Source of the DNA: Anaeramoeba flamelloides | Taxonomy: Eukaryota; Metamonada; Anaeramoebidae | Direction: 5' to 3' | Assembly: GCA_027625915.1 (NCBI GenBank) | Contig: JANTQA010000029.1 | Location: forward strand, 4,278,001 to 4,342,000 | Length of the DNA stretch: 64,000 bases | Shown: positions 1-13,500 of the stretch, piece by piece | Position numbering within the stretch: the first letter of the stretch is position 1 | How the letters are laid out: every line of letters begins with the position of its first letter | Position numbers and translations under genes: made by a program | Notes under the pieces: model-generated | Database searches by the model: none | What the model was told of the DNA's origin: nothing | What the model saw: the letters and a program-made list of their open reading frames with translations, nothing else

Positions 1-342
1 AAATTCCATAATAAAAAAAAAAGAGGGGAATAATTTGACAAAAATTAACAAAAAAAATTCTATTCGTGTAAATTCAATAAAATTTAAATTAAGTCAATCT
101 TCTCCTCAATTAACAGATATAAATTTTTTTAATAATTATGAATCATTAAAAATTAATAATACCGAGCATAATAATATAAATAATAACATGAAAAAGTTTT
201 ATTCTTCTCAAGATATTAATAATAATAATTATAATATTTATTATAAGGAAAATAAAAGAAAGAATAATAAAAAAAAATTCTTGAATAAGCCAAAAGGAAA
301 AAAAACAATGATCCTAATTTAAATAATAACAATAAAATTTCT

Positions 343-377
<35 letters not shown>

Positions 378-603
378 TAAAATTTCGTATAATAATAATA
401 ATGATCAAGATAATAATAACGATAATAATAATTTCATAAATAATAACAATAAAAATACTTTAAAAAAATACAATAATAAAAAAATTAATTTAAAGGGAAA
501 AAATAAAAATAACAAAATATTAAAAAAAATTGAAATGAATAATACTGAACAAAAGCATTCAAGAATTTTTGATAAATTCAAAAAAAAAAAAAAAAATTCT
601 CAT

Positions 604-635
<32 letters not shown>

Positions 636-2398
636 TAAAAAATCCGCAAAAATTAATCAAAAAAAAAACAAAAAAAAACATAAACAAATCAAAGAATTGT
701 TTTCTTTAAATAATAAACTCACTTTAAAAGAACAAGGTATTGATGAATTAAGTTATAAAGTTACATTAAAATTAACTTTAATAAAAAAAAAATATAGTAA
801 TGATCTTCAAAGCGCTAATTATATAGAAAATATTAACAAAGAAGATTTTTGGCAAGAATTAAAAGACGAAGGACAAAACAATATTATTTGGGAAGACGAA
901 GATACCATTGATGATTACGAACAAATATTTTATCAAAAAAACAATAATAAATTTGAAAAAACAAATTCTTCAAATAATCCAAACAATTATAATATTACTA
1001 ATCATAATTTAAATAATTTAAATAATAGCCAGAACAACAATAACGACAAAGATAATAGCACAAACTCTCAAAATAATAATTATTTTTATAATTATAGTAA
1101 TCTTAATTTTAATAATAATGAAAATAATGAAAGTGGTATTAATAACAATAGTAATATAAATGATAATAATAATAATAATAAAAATACCAATAATAATAAT
1201 AATAATAATAACATCAGTAGCAATAATAACAATAAAAAGAATAACAAAATAAAAAGCAACAACATCAGTAGCAGTAATAATACTAATAATACTACTAATA
1301 ATAATAACAACAATAACAATAAGAACAACAACAGCAGCAACAGCAACATCAACAGCAACATCAACAAAAGCAACAATACCACCAATAATAAAAAGAACAA
1401 CATCAACAATAATAGCAATAATAATAAAAAGAACAACAACAATAACAACAAAACAAATAACAAAATAAATAACAGCAATAGCAAGAATAACAATAAAAAA
1501 AATGACAAAATAAAAAACAACAAACTCAGCAGAATTATTAATATTAATAATAATAATAACAGTAGAAGAAGAAGAAGAATTTACAAATACAAATTATTTA
1601 ATACTTTTAGTAATAACCAATTAAATAACATTTTATCCAATACTATAAATAACAATACCAACAGCAATAGTAGTAGCAACAATTTATTTCAAAAAATTAG
1701 AGGTGCAAGTTTAAATATGTCAATAAAAATCTTAACTACACCCAACCAATACGATTTAGAATTTGTTAATTTATTTATTGATCTGTTACCAATGATCACT
1801 GATGAAATTCTATTTTTAACAAAGCTTTTTGAAAGATTTAATGTTCCAAAATATGATCATAAAGGAAGCAAAATCTCAAACAAAGAAAAAGAACAAATCC
1901 AATTAATAGTACTTGATATTATTGATCAATTAGTAACCAAAAATCCAAAATATTTAACTAACCATTTAAAGGTCTTAATTAGAGATTTTCTAAAAAAGGT
2001 TCCCTCAACGGTTTTTAACCATAAAGTGAAAGATTGGTGTGCAAGTATTTGTTTGCGATTATTTAAAACAGATAATCAAAATATTTTAAATAATTTTGAA
2101 TTCAATAATAACTATCAAAATTTACAATCCAAAAATAAATTGAAACAAAAGCAACAATTGAAAAAAAAAAACTTTTTTTTTGAGAAAAATCCATTATTTT
2201 TCCCAACAATTAATAATAATTCCCAAAAAGTTAATAATAATACCAAGGACAAACTTAACTATAACGATGATAATCATATCACCAAAAAGGGCAACAGTGG
2301 CAACAATAATAATAATAACAATAATATTAAAAATAATGATGATCAAGACAAATTAGAACCCGAGAAAAAAGATAAAAGGGAGAAAAGAGAAAGAAAAG

Positions 2399-2444
<46 letters not shown>

Positions 2445-3835
2445 TACAAGATAATAAAGAAGTAAATATTGAAATAAAAAATTTACAAGAAAAAAAAAAT
2501 AACCAAGATGAAAAAATAAAAGAAAAAAAGGCATCGAATGATTTAAAAAACAATCAAATGAAAGACGAAAAATCTTTTAATCAACAAAAAGGCAATAACC
2601 AAAAAGAAACAAAAAATTATTTTAATTCTAATAACCGTTCGAATAATGGATATAATAATATAAATATCCAAATGGATAATAAATATTTAAATAATTCGGA
2701 TAATTCAAATTTCATAAATTTCAATAAGCCACAAAATAGTTTATTAAAAAATCTTTATAATGGGAACATAAAAAATATCATAAAAATTAATAAAAGCAAT
2801 AATTATAATAAAACTAAAAAAGAAGATGATAAATTTTTTAATAATAACAAAAATATAAATAATCATAATCATAATAAAAACAAAAATGATTTTAATAATA
2901 ATGATGAGTCAATACCACATAATTATATAATAAATTCTAATAATAATAATAGTAGTGGTAATAATAATAATAATAATAATAGTAGTGGTAATAGTAATAG
3001 TAATAGTAATAATCAAAAAAATTATCAAAATTTAAATAATCAAAAATCAAGGTTCTATAAATTTAATCATAAAAATGATGAAAAAAATTTCCCAAAAATT
3101 TTAAAGTTATCTAAAAACAATTTTTTCAATTGGAAAAATGTGCAAATTTTGGAAATCTCAAAGCAATTGACTTTAGTTTCCCACGATCTGTTTTCCAAAA
3201 TTACAATTGCAGAATTATTAAGAAGCTCTCGCGACAAAAAAAAGAAAGAACAAGCATTGTTAATAAATATCGTTACAATTACAGAGCGTTTTAATTTCAT
3301 TTCAGATTGGATTAGTACCATAGTATTGTCAGCAGTTAAGGAGAAAACAAGGGCCAAGGTCTGCTCAAAATTCATTTTGTTGGCCAAAAAGCTATTGAAA
3401 ATGAAGAATTATAATGATATGATGGCTGTGATGTGCGGGCTACAAAGAGCGCCAGTAAGCAGGCTAGCCACAACGTGGAAAAGGGTTCCAAAGACCTTGA
3501 TGAAATCATTCAACGCACTCGATAAATTAACAAGCGCGACAGGCGGGTATAAAGACCTACGGGCAGCTTACAAGATAACCAAACCGCCAACGGTGCCCTG
3601 GCTGGGCGTGTATTTGTCAAATTTATCCTACCTTGAAGAACTCCCGAATTTAATCGAAAGAAATTTAATCAATTGGGCAAAATTAAGAAGAACTTATGAG
3701 ATTGTTAAAGAAATTAAAACCTTCCAAAGAATTAAATATAGATTCATTCAAAAACCCTCAATCATTAAATTCTTACAGCGTATAAATTTAATGTCAGAAA
3801 ATCAAATGTGGAAAAGAAGTTCACAAATATTGTAA
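1..3835 (+). CDS. RasGEF (Cdc25-type) protein, 5'-partial, reading frame broken twice at poly-A runs
   Basis: A Ras guanine-nucleotide exchange factor that would activate a Ras-family GTPase at membranes. The frame is open to the left window edge, so the start lies outside. A long poly-Asn/poly-Lys region (to about 1690) precedes a RasGEF_N-like helical domain (about 1700-2090, with DLEFVNLFIDLLP and KDWCASICLRLF). More low complexity follows, then the catalytic Cdc25 domain (about 3150-3820). That domain has the family signatures LVSHDLFSKI, FNFISDWI, MAVMCGLQRAPVSRL, TWKRVPK and VPWLGVYLSNL. Coding shifts between frames at an A-run near 298-305 and at a 32-A run at 2399-2430. The frame downstream of 2430 is open well before its first Met (2558), so one gene with homopolymer slips fits better than two genes. 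The catalytic core is distinctly richer in G+C than its surroundings. The slips could be assembly errors or real; family assignment is firm. Confidence 0.88.
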
Positions 3836-6800
3836 ATTTTACTAGTATCGTCATTTTTTGAATTTTATTTATTTTGTTTTCTGTATTATTGGAATTATAA
3901 TAATTATTATGATTTTATATTTTGTAATATAATTAATAAAGATTTTTTTTTTTTTTTTTAATCTGTTTGTTTATAGCAAATACTGTATTTTTTAAAAAGT
4001 AATACTCTTTCAAAAAAATATTTACTTTGTCTTTTAATTTTATCTCAAAAATATTTTAGAAATCTGTATTTGACTTTTAAAATGTGCTTTTTTGGTTTTT
4101 GTTTTTGTTAACAATTTCCCCTATAGATAAAAAATACATTTTGGTTGTAGTTTCTTTTTAACTTTTTTAAAATATACTCTTGAAATCTGAATTCTCGATG
4201 CAGATTGAACCGAATTATGAATTATAATTAAAAAAAAATAAATAAATAAATCAGTTTTAAGTAAAAGAAGAGTTTATTTCAATCCCCTCTAATTATAAAA
4301 CTTTATTGTTGAGTTTTTATAAGTTTTAATTTTTCAAAAAATATACTATATATTTTTTTTATATAATTTTAAACTAATTTTTATAAATTGGATTGAATTT
4401 CATTATTAAATTAAAAAGTAATTTATTTTTTGAATTTTTTTTTTTTTTTTTTTGAACTCTGTTAATATTTATTGTTAGGAATTATGATGATGTTAAATTT
4501 TGTTATTTTTTATTCTTTTTTTTTTTTTTTTTATCAAACATACCAGCACAGAATTGATTTAAAACTTTGTGATTTTATGTTTAATGTGGTTGAAATTATA
4601 AATTTGAAATAATAAAAAATAACAAATTAAATAACTTTCAAAATATGTAATTATAAGTTTTTTTGTTTTTGATTTGAAGGGCTATTAAAAATATCCACAT
4701 TGATCAAAACTTTAACAAATTATCAAATCTAACAATTTACAATTAAAATCAATTTTGTTTACCAAATTGATTCATTAAATTTCAATTTTAGATGAAAATA
4801 TATTTATATACTATTACACTAACCTAAATTATATTATATATTCAAAAATGAAGAAATAAGTAGGTGAAGTGGGTGGATTTCACTCTTCAAACTTTTTCAA
4901 AGCAAATTTCAAATGTTTTGTGTAATAATGATTTTGACAATACGAAAATTTCTCAAATAATAATATAAAATTTAGTTTTTAACCAATATCTTATGACTCA
5001 TCTTTCTTTCAAGTTGATCAATTTTTTTTTTGTTGGTCTTTAAAATACTATTTAGTGGCTATACAATTAAACGGCCCTTTAAAGAAATAGTGAACTTTTT
5101 GATGAGAAGTCCAAGATTTAAAAAAAAATTCATAATATTTACTAAAGACTTATAAATAATATACACCCATGGAATGCATAACAATCATGTAACTCAGTAC
5201 AAAATAATTGTTTAATAAAATCCTTTTTTTCACTCAATATTATGATAATATAAATCATTTCATTTGATATTGTGAAAAGTATAAATTTATCAGAATCAAG
5301 TGGGGAAAAAAATTGTCAAAAATTCTAGATAAGAAACTATACGAAAAAGTTATTCTTAGAAAAAATACAAAGAAACTCTTCAACATTACGTATCAAAATT
5401 ATGAAATTTATTGCTCTTGTCAGGAATTTTTCATTAAAGCTCTTATGGTTAGAAAACTTAAGGAAACAAAGATATAATAATAATAATAAAGTTAAAGTGA
5501 AAACACTTAAAATATTAAATATATATATATTTAAATTCGGGCACCTAGTGTCCCACTCTTAGTTTGGTTGAATACAAATTATTAATCACAGATTGTGGAA
5601 TTTTTATCTGTAATCAATAATCTTTCTATCGGGTTTTTGCTCCTCATGTATTTTCAGGTCGCAGATTGTTTCTATTTTACATGAAAATGATAATATTATT
5701 TTTTAAATATAGTTTTTAGTTATTATCCTTCTTATCTTTTTTTTTTATTTAATAAATTTTCTTTAATTACTCCTTTCTCTAAATAAATAAAATCCTTGTT
5801 TTCATTTTTAGATTATTTTCAATTTCAAATATAATCGATGTGAAAATAAATAAGAAAAAAAACCAATATTCTTGTTGGTTTGGGAAGTTTCCTTTCAGAA
5901 ATTTAACGAATCTAATTAAAAAGATAGTTTCTCCGACTTCATGAAGTTTTTTGTTTTCAATTTAAAAAGAATTGCAATAAACATATGATATTAAGGACGT
6001 AAATTCGAAATGAATTCTTAATATACACTAAAAATGGTAGTATTTGTATTGTATATTAAGAATTCATTTCGAAGTTACATCCTTAATAACATAAAAAGAA
6101 GAACACATAATACATTTTTTGTTTCAATTTTAAATAATTATTAATCACATTTAACCAAAATTTAAAAGAAAATTTAAGACTTCTATTTACTCAATTTAAT
6201 TTATTTTATTATTAATTTATCTGAAAATTACCAAAAAACAAAAAGATACAAAGCTAATTATTTTTTTTATAATCCCCTCAATACTATTGTTTAATAATTG
6301 AAAACAATTAGTGAATAACAAAATTGAATCTCAATTATATTTTCAAAAGAGTTCTGACAAGCACAAGATGAGATAATTACTATACCTAATCCCAATGATT
6401 CAAAAATAAATAATCGTTATAACAAATACTTTTTTTGGTTTAATCTTAGATCCGAACACCTAGCTACTCAAAAAGATCTTATTTATGTGATGATCTTGTC
6501 AAAAAAACAGAACACAAAATATAAGATAATCATTAACTTTGTGTTGGAAATCATCTTCTTGTAAAGGTTTACTTTACTTTTGCGAATGATCTTGGTTTTC
6601 CTTTTGAAAAAAAAAAGAAAAGACAATGATACAAAATGCACCTCCTCAATTGACTTTTGTTGATCAAATCTTCCCTGTTTGAATTATGATTATTGTAACC
6701 AAGCTCATTCTATTTGACAAAACTTTTAAAGTTAGCATTTAAGGCGTCTATAAAAGAATAAAATCTCAAAGATGTTTTAAAAAATTAAGCTTTTCATTGA

Positions 6801-7251
6801 GAAATTCTTTTTCCTATTTTGCTTTAGAATTTTTGCTTCTCAAGATTTTTTTTCCCAAACAACACCAATAGTTCTTGAAACAAGTTAAAAATTAACACTT
6901 TTGCGATTAGAAAATGGCGTATTTGAAAATGGAAATTTTTGCGAGAATGTGGCCTGTTTGAAAACGGCTTTCTTCTCGTGAAAAGGGTCATCCAAAAAAA
7001 AGCCTATTAACTCTGGTTTTTGAAAGTTTCTCTACAGAGAATCCAAAAAGGGTCAAAGAAAATCAAATTAAAAATAAAAAGTGCTTTTAAGAAATTATAT
7101 TTAAAAATTTATTAAATACTGTAAAGAGCAAACCACAAAAAAAGATCATATAACAATAAAACTGTTGTTGTAACAAACCAAAAACAAATAAATTTTTGAT
7201 TCAAGTAAATGTAATTTTCTTTTATTTCCTTATCGAAGCATTACCAAGAAT
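3836..7251. other. AT-rich intergenic stretch
   Basis: No gene is supported. It holds T-runs just after the RasGEF stop, a 37-bp-arm hairpin at 5990-6087 and otherwise unstructured A+T-rich sequence. A short richer patch near 6905-6990 has no open frame or RNA fold that I recognise. Confidence 0.6.
5990..6087. repeat. Foldback hairpin, 37-bp arms
   Basis: The left arm (5990-6026) and right arm (6051-6087) are reverse complements at 35 of 37 positions, with a 24-nt loop. Arms begin ATTAAGGACGT and end in CCTTAAT. Size and symmetry fit a small foldback or MITE-like insert. No transposase is nearby and no other copy was noticed in the window. Confidence 0.8.
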
Positions 7252-7619
7252 TTATCCGCCTCCAATTAAAATGTTGTTGATTGCAAGAAAGATTAATTTA
7301 ATTAAAAAACCGATGATACCCATTGCTGCAAAACCAACAAGTGTAGCAAGAGAAACTTGTTTGAATTCTAATATTTAACAAAGTGTTTTTTCAAAATAAA
7401 GAAAAAAAAAAAGAAAAATAAACGAAAAGAAAAGAAATTTTCTTTTTTTTTTTTTTGAACATTTTTGGGGGTTGTATGAAAAAGAAAGGAGAAGAGAACA
7501 AAAAAACAAAATTGTTTACCCTTTCGATCTGGTTTTGTGCATTTTATAAAAAAGCTTTTACTTTCTTTATAAAATTGTTCAAGTGGCTGAATGACATTTT
7601 CTGAAATTTGTTTTTCCAT
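7252..7619 (-). CDS. SEC61G: Sec61 gamma (SecE) subunit of the ER translocon
   Basis: Tail-anchored gamma subunit of the Sec61 channel that carries nascent proteins into the ER. Exon 1 is 7520-7619 and exon 2 is 7252-7367, separated by a 152-nt GT-AG intron (7368-7519). The join is in frame and gives 71 residues, normal for the family. Exon 1 encodes an amphipathic helix ending with the conserved CTKPDRK. Exon 2 continues EFKQVSLATLVGFAAMG into a single hydrophobic segment and ends ILIGGG, matching the usual C-terminus. Start chosen at the ATG giving MEKQISENVIQ, since upstream in-frame sequence is A/T-rich and unlike the family. It faces RPL11 head to head. Identification rests on conserved signature residues across the splice. 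Confidence 0.95.
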
Positions 7620-7821
7620 GTTTATTTGTGATTTGAAAATTAAAAAAAAAAGTAAAATCCAAAAAAAATGAAATTTGTATTTAGAAAAGTGAAGAAATTT
7701 TTCTTCAAATGATAAATACTTTTGAAATAAACAACGTAAAGCCCAAATGTAATAAAATATAATTTTCATTTTGATTTTGCAAATCATTTTTTTTGGATAA
7801 TCTTTGCTTTATTAATTGAAG
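7620..7821. promoter_or_regulatory. Shared intergenic region between divergent SEC61G and RPL11
   Basis: Only 202 bp separate the two start codons, so both 5' UTRs and promoters must fit here. The sequence is A/T-rich with no core element I can name. Co-regulation of an ER translocon gene and a ribosomal protein gene is an inference from spacing only. Confidence 0.4.
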
Positions 7822-8623
7822 ATGACAAACACAGAAAAAGAAGAAATCAAAAAACCAAACCTTATGAAAGAGATCAAAATTGACAAATTATGTTTAAATA
7901 TCTCTGTTGGGGAAAGTGGTGATAGATTAACAAGGGCATCCAAAGTTCTCGAACAATTGACAAAACAAAAACCAGTCCAATCAAGAGGTATGCTTAAATG
8001 AATTTTAAATCCTAATACATTGTTTTATTATTATTTTTGTTTTTGTTCTTTTGGGTTTCTTGTTCGCTTTTAATTTTTTTTCTTTTTTTAATCTTTTGCT
8101 TTTTATTTTTTATTTTTGTCAATTGAAAAAATAAATAATAATAAAAAAAAACCGATCTTGTTTGACAAAAATAATAATCGAAATTAACACAAAAATCTTC
8201 CCAAAATAACTTTTTATGAATAAATTAATGAACACCACAAAACAAAAAGCAAGGTTAACCATTAGAGGATTTGGAATTCGAAGAAACGAAAAGATTGCCA
8301 CGCACGTTACGGTCAGAGGCAAAAAAGCAGAAGAAATTCTCGAAAGAGGCCTGAGAGTAAAGGAATTTGAACTTCGTAAAGGATGCTTCACCAAGACAGG
8401 CACCTTTGGTTTTGGTATCGAAGAACACATCGATCTTGGAATGAGATACGATCCTAATGTTGGAATCTATGGTATGGATTTCTATGTGATCTTAAAAAGG
8501 CCAGGCTACAGAGTTGCTGAAAAAAAAAGATGTAAAGCAGCAGTTGGTAAAAACCATAGAGTAAACAAAGAAGATGCTATTAAATGGTTTGAAACAAAAT
8601 TTGAAGGATACATTATTGACTAA
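7822..8623 (+). CDS. RPL11: 60S ribosomal protein L11 (uL5)
   Basis: Large-subunit ribosomal protein that binds 5S rRNA in the central protuberance. Exon 1 is 7822-7987 and exon 2 is 8250-8623; the 262-nt GT-AG intron (7988-8249) joins in frame to give 179 residues, the usual eukaryotic length. Conserved runs include [18 protein letters not shown] in exon 1, and [37 protein letters not shown] and [15 protein letters not shown] in exon 2. The first ATG at 7822 is used; an in-frame TTG six bases earlier is not needed. Codons use more G and C than flanking DNA. A 5S rRNA gene, its RNA partner, lies 25 kb away in this window, but that proximity carries no functional weight. Confidence 0.97.
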
Positions 8624-10581
8624 CTTGATAACAAAATAATAAAAAATTATCTTTAGATACATGTTTTTTATTTGGTTGAATTTTGTTTATTTTTTGCTCC
8701 TCTTTTTAATAAACAACACCAAAACACTTGTGGACTTGACTTATTATGTAAATTACTTTGCTCGTTAACAAATTGACTTCTAGATCAAGTTTAAGGAAAT
8801 ATTATTAATAAAAGGTTCTAGAGATGAGAGCCAATTTATAAGAGATCACTATTTGCATTTGCAAAGTTTCAAAAACTTCTTTTTGGTTTTTGTCATCGCT
8901 TTTGTATTTTTAAAAGTATTGATCCTTAATAAAGCTGTTTTAAAAAAGCGATGAAAAAAGTTTTTCAAAGTGTTACTCAGACTGCTTAAAACGAGTGACT
9001 TTGGTAAAAAATTTTGATTACCACATATAATGCTTTGAAGTACGCAGTTTTTTAAAACAGCTCTATTATTTCAAAAATTAGATATTAATTCTTTTCATAT
9101 GATGAAAATGACAGCCTATAACAAAGTGAGATTAGAGTAGTTTGTTAATTGGTCAAACTTAAGTATACAAAAAGAAAATTTTTAAAAAAAAACTCAAAAA
9201 AAGGAAATTCAAGAAAAAAATTTATATCTTGAAAAGAATGTTTGTTAAAAAAATAAATAAAAGAATAAAATAAAAAAAAAACTTCTGTTGGCTAGAGAAC
9301 CATAAATCTTAAATAAATTTTTTTTCAGTCAAAGGGGCCCAGTTGTAATGGGTAAAATTGAAGGTATTCATGAAATAAAAACACCTAAAAATTGCTAAAA
9401 ATCAATTTTACTTTTCCATTGTTTCTGATAATTTTTTTTTTTTAATTTGATTTGATTTTTATTAAACAACTTTTTTTGCAAAAACTTTGAATTATTCTTC
9501 AATTTAAAGTTAAATTGCCATTTTGATTGGATTTTCAGTAAAATATGCATATTTTTCATGTTCAAATTGCAGGTTTTTAAATAGTTTGAATGGATATTAG
9601 AAGAAAAAAATTTATTTGGGAAATGTTAAAATTGAAATTATTTTTTGACATTTTTTCTTTTTCTTTTTTTTTTTTTTTTGAATCCGAATTGTTTTATTTT
9701 ACTTTGATTTTTTTTGATTTTTTTTATCACAAGATTTAAAACCACTATGTAAAAAGCCGGTATTTTAATACTTTTAAAACGGTGTAAATGATTGTAGAAT
9801 AATAATATTGATTTCTATTAGAATTTTCATTTGATCTTTAATTGACAATCAAAATGAACTTTTTTTTTTTTTCTCAAAATATTTTTAGTGTCTAGGGGTT
9901 TGACATTTTTTTTAAAAATCTATTGATTTATAAGTTTTTTTCAAACAAACATCAGCCATTCTTCGATGTTCAATCTTCTCCTTATTTCTTATTTAATCTT
10001 CAAAAAGTTCATTTATAAAAAATAATTTATATTTGGAAAATAATGTTGAGTAATTTGACTGAAACAATGTTAAGTAATTTCTTGAAGAATTTGAAAACCA
10101 TCATCTTTCCTGGAAAACGACCAATTAAATTTATTTATTTCTTTATTGAGAGAAAGGTACTATTAAAGAAGATTTTATCAAAATAGAATAAAAGAGAAGA
10201 AGAAAAATAATTAAGATATTAAAATATTCAATTAAAAAATATAAAGAAAAAATGATTTTATTATTGAAACTATAAAAGAAATGAATTTATTAATTAATAG
10301 TTTGAATTCAAAAAAATAAAAAAAATTAATTTTTTAAAGTCTTGTGAAGAGAAAATGTACATTGATTAAAATAATGATTGAATGTATTTATCTTTCAAAA
10401 AAATAAATTTCTCATTTCAAAAAAAAAAAAAATAAAATTTAGAGAATTAGACGTTCAAATTAAAAATTCAAAACTGAATTACAATAATAATAAAATAAAT
10501 AGACATCTAAACTAATATAAGATTTCCATTCGAAAAATATATTATATTTTTTTCCTTCAGAATTATAATTTTAATATTGAA
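8624..10581. other. Intergenic stretch with one dispersed TIR element
   Basis: No gene supported. The dispersed CAGTCAAAGG element occupies 9326-10061; the remainder is A/T-rich sequence on either side. Confidence 0.6.
9326..10061 (+). mobile_element. Non-autonomous DNA element, CAGTCAAAGG family, copy 1
   Basis: Left end CAGTCAAAGGGGCCCAGTTG is the best-preserved terminus in the window. The right end, near 10061, reads as the degraded inverse (AATTTGACTG). The interior shares the family track: a TGGATATTAG block, a T-rich tract, a CAAGAT..CACTA block, a GATTGTAGA block and a TTTGATCTTTAATT block, in the same order as copies at 35477 and 40293. About 230 bp of extra sequence after the left end is absent from other copies, suggesting a secondary insertion. 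No coding capacity. Confidence 0.75.
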
Positions 10582-13500
10582 TTAAAATAAATAGCCAACA
10601 TTTCTAATTTTATATCTAAAGTTATTTAAATTTTGACCAAATACACTAAAGTTTCTCGGTTCAAGGTTATCTTTAACATTTATTGAAATTTTCTCAAAAA
10701 GTTGTAAAATAACCTCTGTTTTTTTTTTATCCAATGAAAAAACGATCTCTTGTTGAAGTTGGCTGAAAGCATCTGAATATATCAAAATTAAAGGAAGCAA
10801 AGCCTTTGAAAGAGCCCAGACATTTATTTTGGGGTGATATATTAAAGAATTTATAATGATTCTAATGATTTGTATGATTTTATCTTCGTTTTCTTGGATT
10901 TTTAGAAGCAAAATTTGAGCTAATTTTTTTTTTTTAATATTGGTCAATAATTTATTTTGGCAATAAGAATGATAAAAAGAGAATAGAGATTGTATGAATA
11001 TACATGATTTTTCAAGAATGTTCATTCTTCCCATTTCCAAACCATCTGTTATGATATTTATTAAATAGGAAAAATTTTCATTGGGCCTTTGAATTATAAA
11101 TTCTAAATATTCTTGAGAAAAGATTTCTAATAGTCGATAATAAGAATTTGTAAATTTCGGGTTAATGATAATATATTGTAAATCTATCGATTCCGAGATT
11201 TCAAAAATCAATTGCACAGTTTTTTGTAAACAGTCATCATTAAAGGCTTCAAAAACACCAAGATCAACGTAGGAGTTTTGTACCAAATTCGAAATGGTGG
11301 ATTGGCATATTGCTAGACCCTTGAATTTTATTGAATATTCATTGGGTAAATAGTCGAAGTTATTAGAAAATTCCTGGGCAAACGATTGGATGGAATTACA
11401 AATTAATTTGAAAATTATGATTCCATTTGGAGAACAAGAATTATGAAAGGAAGTATTTTTTCCATTTTTGGTTATCGTTAACGAAGCAAATTCGTTCCAA
11501 AATTTCAATAAATTATTCAAAATTTCGGGTATTTTTTTAAAATATATAAAAAAATTATTTAATATTTCAACCTTGGAGGGATAAAACCAATCAAAAAATA
11601 CAATGAACTTCCAATCGTGTTTACATTTACTAATGATGCCCCTCAAATCTTTTACCAACGATAGGGCTTTAACACAAATTCCCTCACCGTGCTCATATTG
11701 TCCACTTTGCTGTTTTTGCTGGTCCAAATCATTAAAATATTGATTTAACTGGCCAAAGGAGTCATCAAAAATTTGAATAAAATTATTAAATGTCTCTGAA
11801 AATTGCATTTCCTTACTTCCTAAAAATAATAATTTACCAATTATTTTATAATACTTTACTCTTATCTTGCTATGGCTTAAAAATCTTTCTAAAAATGGGA
11901 AATTATCAGTATTGTGATTTTTTAATAATTGATCTACCTCTTCAAAATTAATTAAGGTCTTTCCAGCTTTATAGTGGTCAACAAAATTATCAAATAAGTG
12001 TAACGTCCTGATGATTATATGTTCATCATTAGAATATTTTTTTAAATTATTTTTAATTTTTAAATATATAAATAAAATCGTCTGTTCATACTTGGATTCA
12101 ATATTAGGTAAAATTTCTGGTATTATTTGAAAAAATGTTGAAAATTTATCTTTATGCTGGTAGATATAAATAATATTGATTTGTTCAAAAAAATAAATGA
12201 AGGACAATTCCAAACATTTTAATGTTAAACCCTTTTCATTTTCATTTTCATTTTCATTTTCATTTCCTAAATCGTCTAACCATTTAATTAATTCAATAAC
12301 CCGTGAAGTCAACTCTGCATCAAAATAATAATTTTTTTGATTATTATTATTCCCAATATTATCCAAGTTTTTAATTAATGTTTCTTTTTTTTCGGGATAT
12401 AAAGAAGGATAAGATAAATCAGATTCTGGGAAATTAACATACAAATTACCCTTGCCCAAATTATAAGCAGATTCTTGTATTGGCTTAGTCACAGTTTGTG
12501 AAATTAAAGATCCAGATAAAATAATTAAAATAGATAACTGTAAAAAATAATTTTCTGACAAGCCATTTTGCTGAATATTCGTTGATATTGTATCAAAAAA
12601 TTCAATTAAATATGAAAAAGTTTTTTTATAATCAACCCTACCTAAAATTTTAAATTTATTTATTTCTAACATTAAATCGGATTCCAAATCATATATTTGT
12701 CGAAAATCAATTTCATTTTTATTATTTCCCCAAAAATCAATTTTTTTAATGATGAATTCCTGTACAATTTTTCCTACCATTTCAGTAATTCTTTGAAAAC
12801 TTTTATTATTGTTACCACTGCTATTATTTCGATTTTGATTTTTGCTGTTATTTTGCCCTTGATTATTAGGATCTAATTTTTCTGGACCCATTTCATTTAC
12901 TATCTTTACCCAAATACTTAATAAATAATGATTAGAATGCAAATTAGTAACATTTTCAATGCAAATTAAACTTAATTGATGTATTGAAGTGATGAATGGA
13001 TCTAAATACGAAGTGGATATTAAAGTTTGGAATCTATGATTGGTAATAACTTTATAACTTAATCTGCAATATTCATGCAAAATATTTTCAGATAATAAAA
13101 CAAAATTATTTTCTGCAATTAGCGTAGTGCCATATAAAAGGTTAGCAAGAAAGGAAATTTGGTCTTCTTCATTTTTAAAAATTACATCCCGAATTGAAGA
13201 TAACAATTCTATGCATTTAATTAATACTTCCAATCTTGCAATTACTGGTTCGTCACATGTAGAGCATCCAAAAAATAAAGAAAACAATAGATTTAAAACC
13301 TCATGTATTTTGATTCGCTTCCTCCAAGTAATTGGGAAGGATAACTGACTAGTATCAGTTCCCCCAACAACATCAACTCTGCCAAAACCTGAAAAATCAA
13401 ATGACAAAATCGTACACAACAGTTTTAAACACGTCTCAAATATTAATTCGAATGATCCTTCTTCTTGAGGTAATTCAATTGGTGTTGTCGTAAAATTTTT

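Noticed and set aside
1092-1523. Leu-rich 143-codon open frame on the minus strand
   Set aside because: Antisense shadow of AAT/AAC codon repeats in the RasGEF poly-Asn region.
7196-7378. 60-codon open frame on the plus strand
   Set aside because: Antisense of SEC61G exon 2.
8119-8430. 103-codon open frame on the minus strand
   Set aside because: Antisense of RPL11 exon 2.
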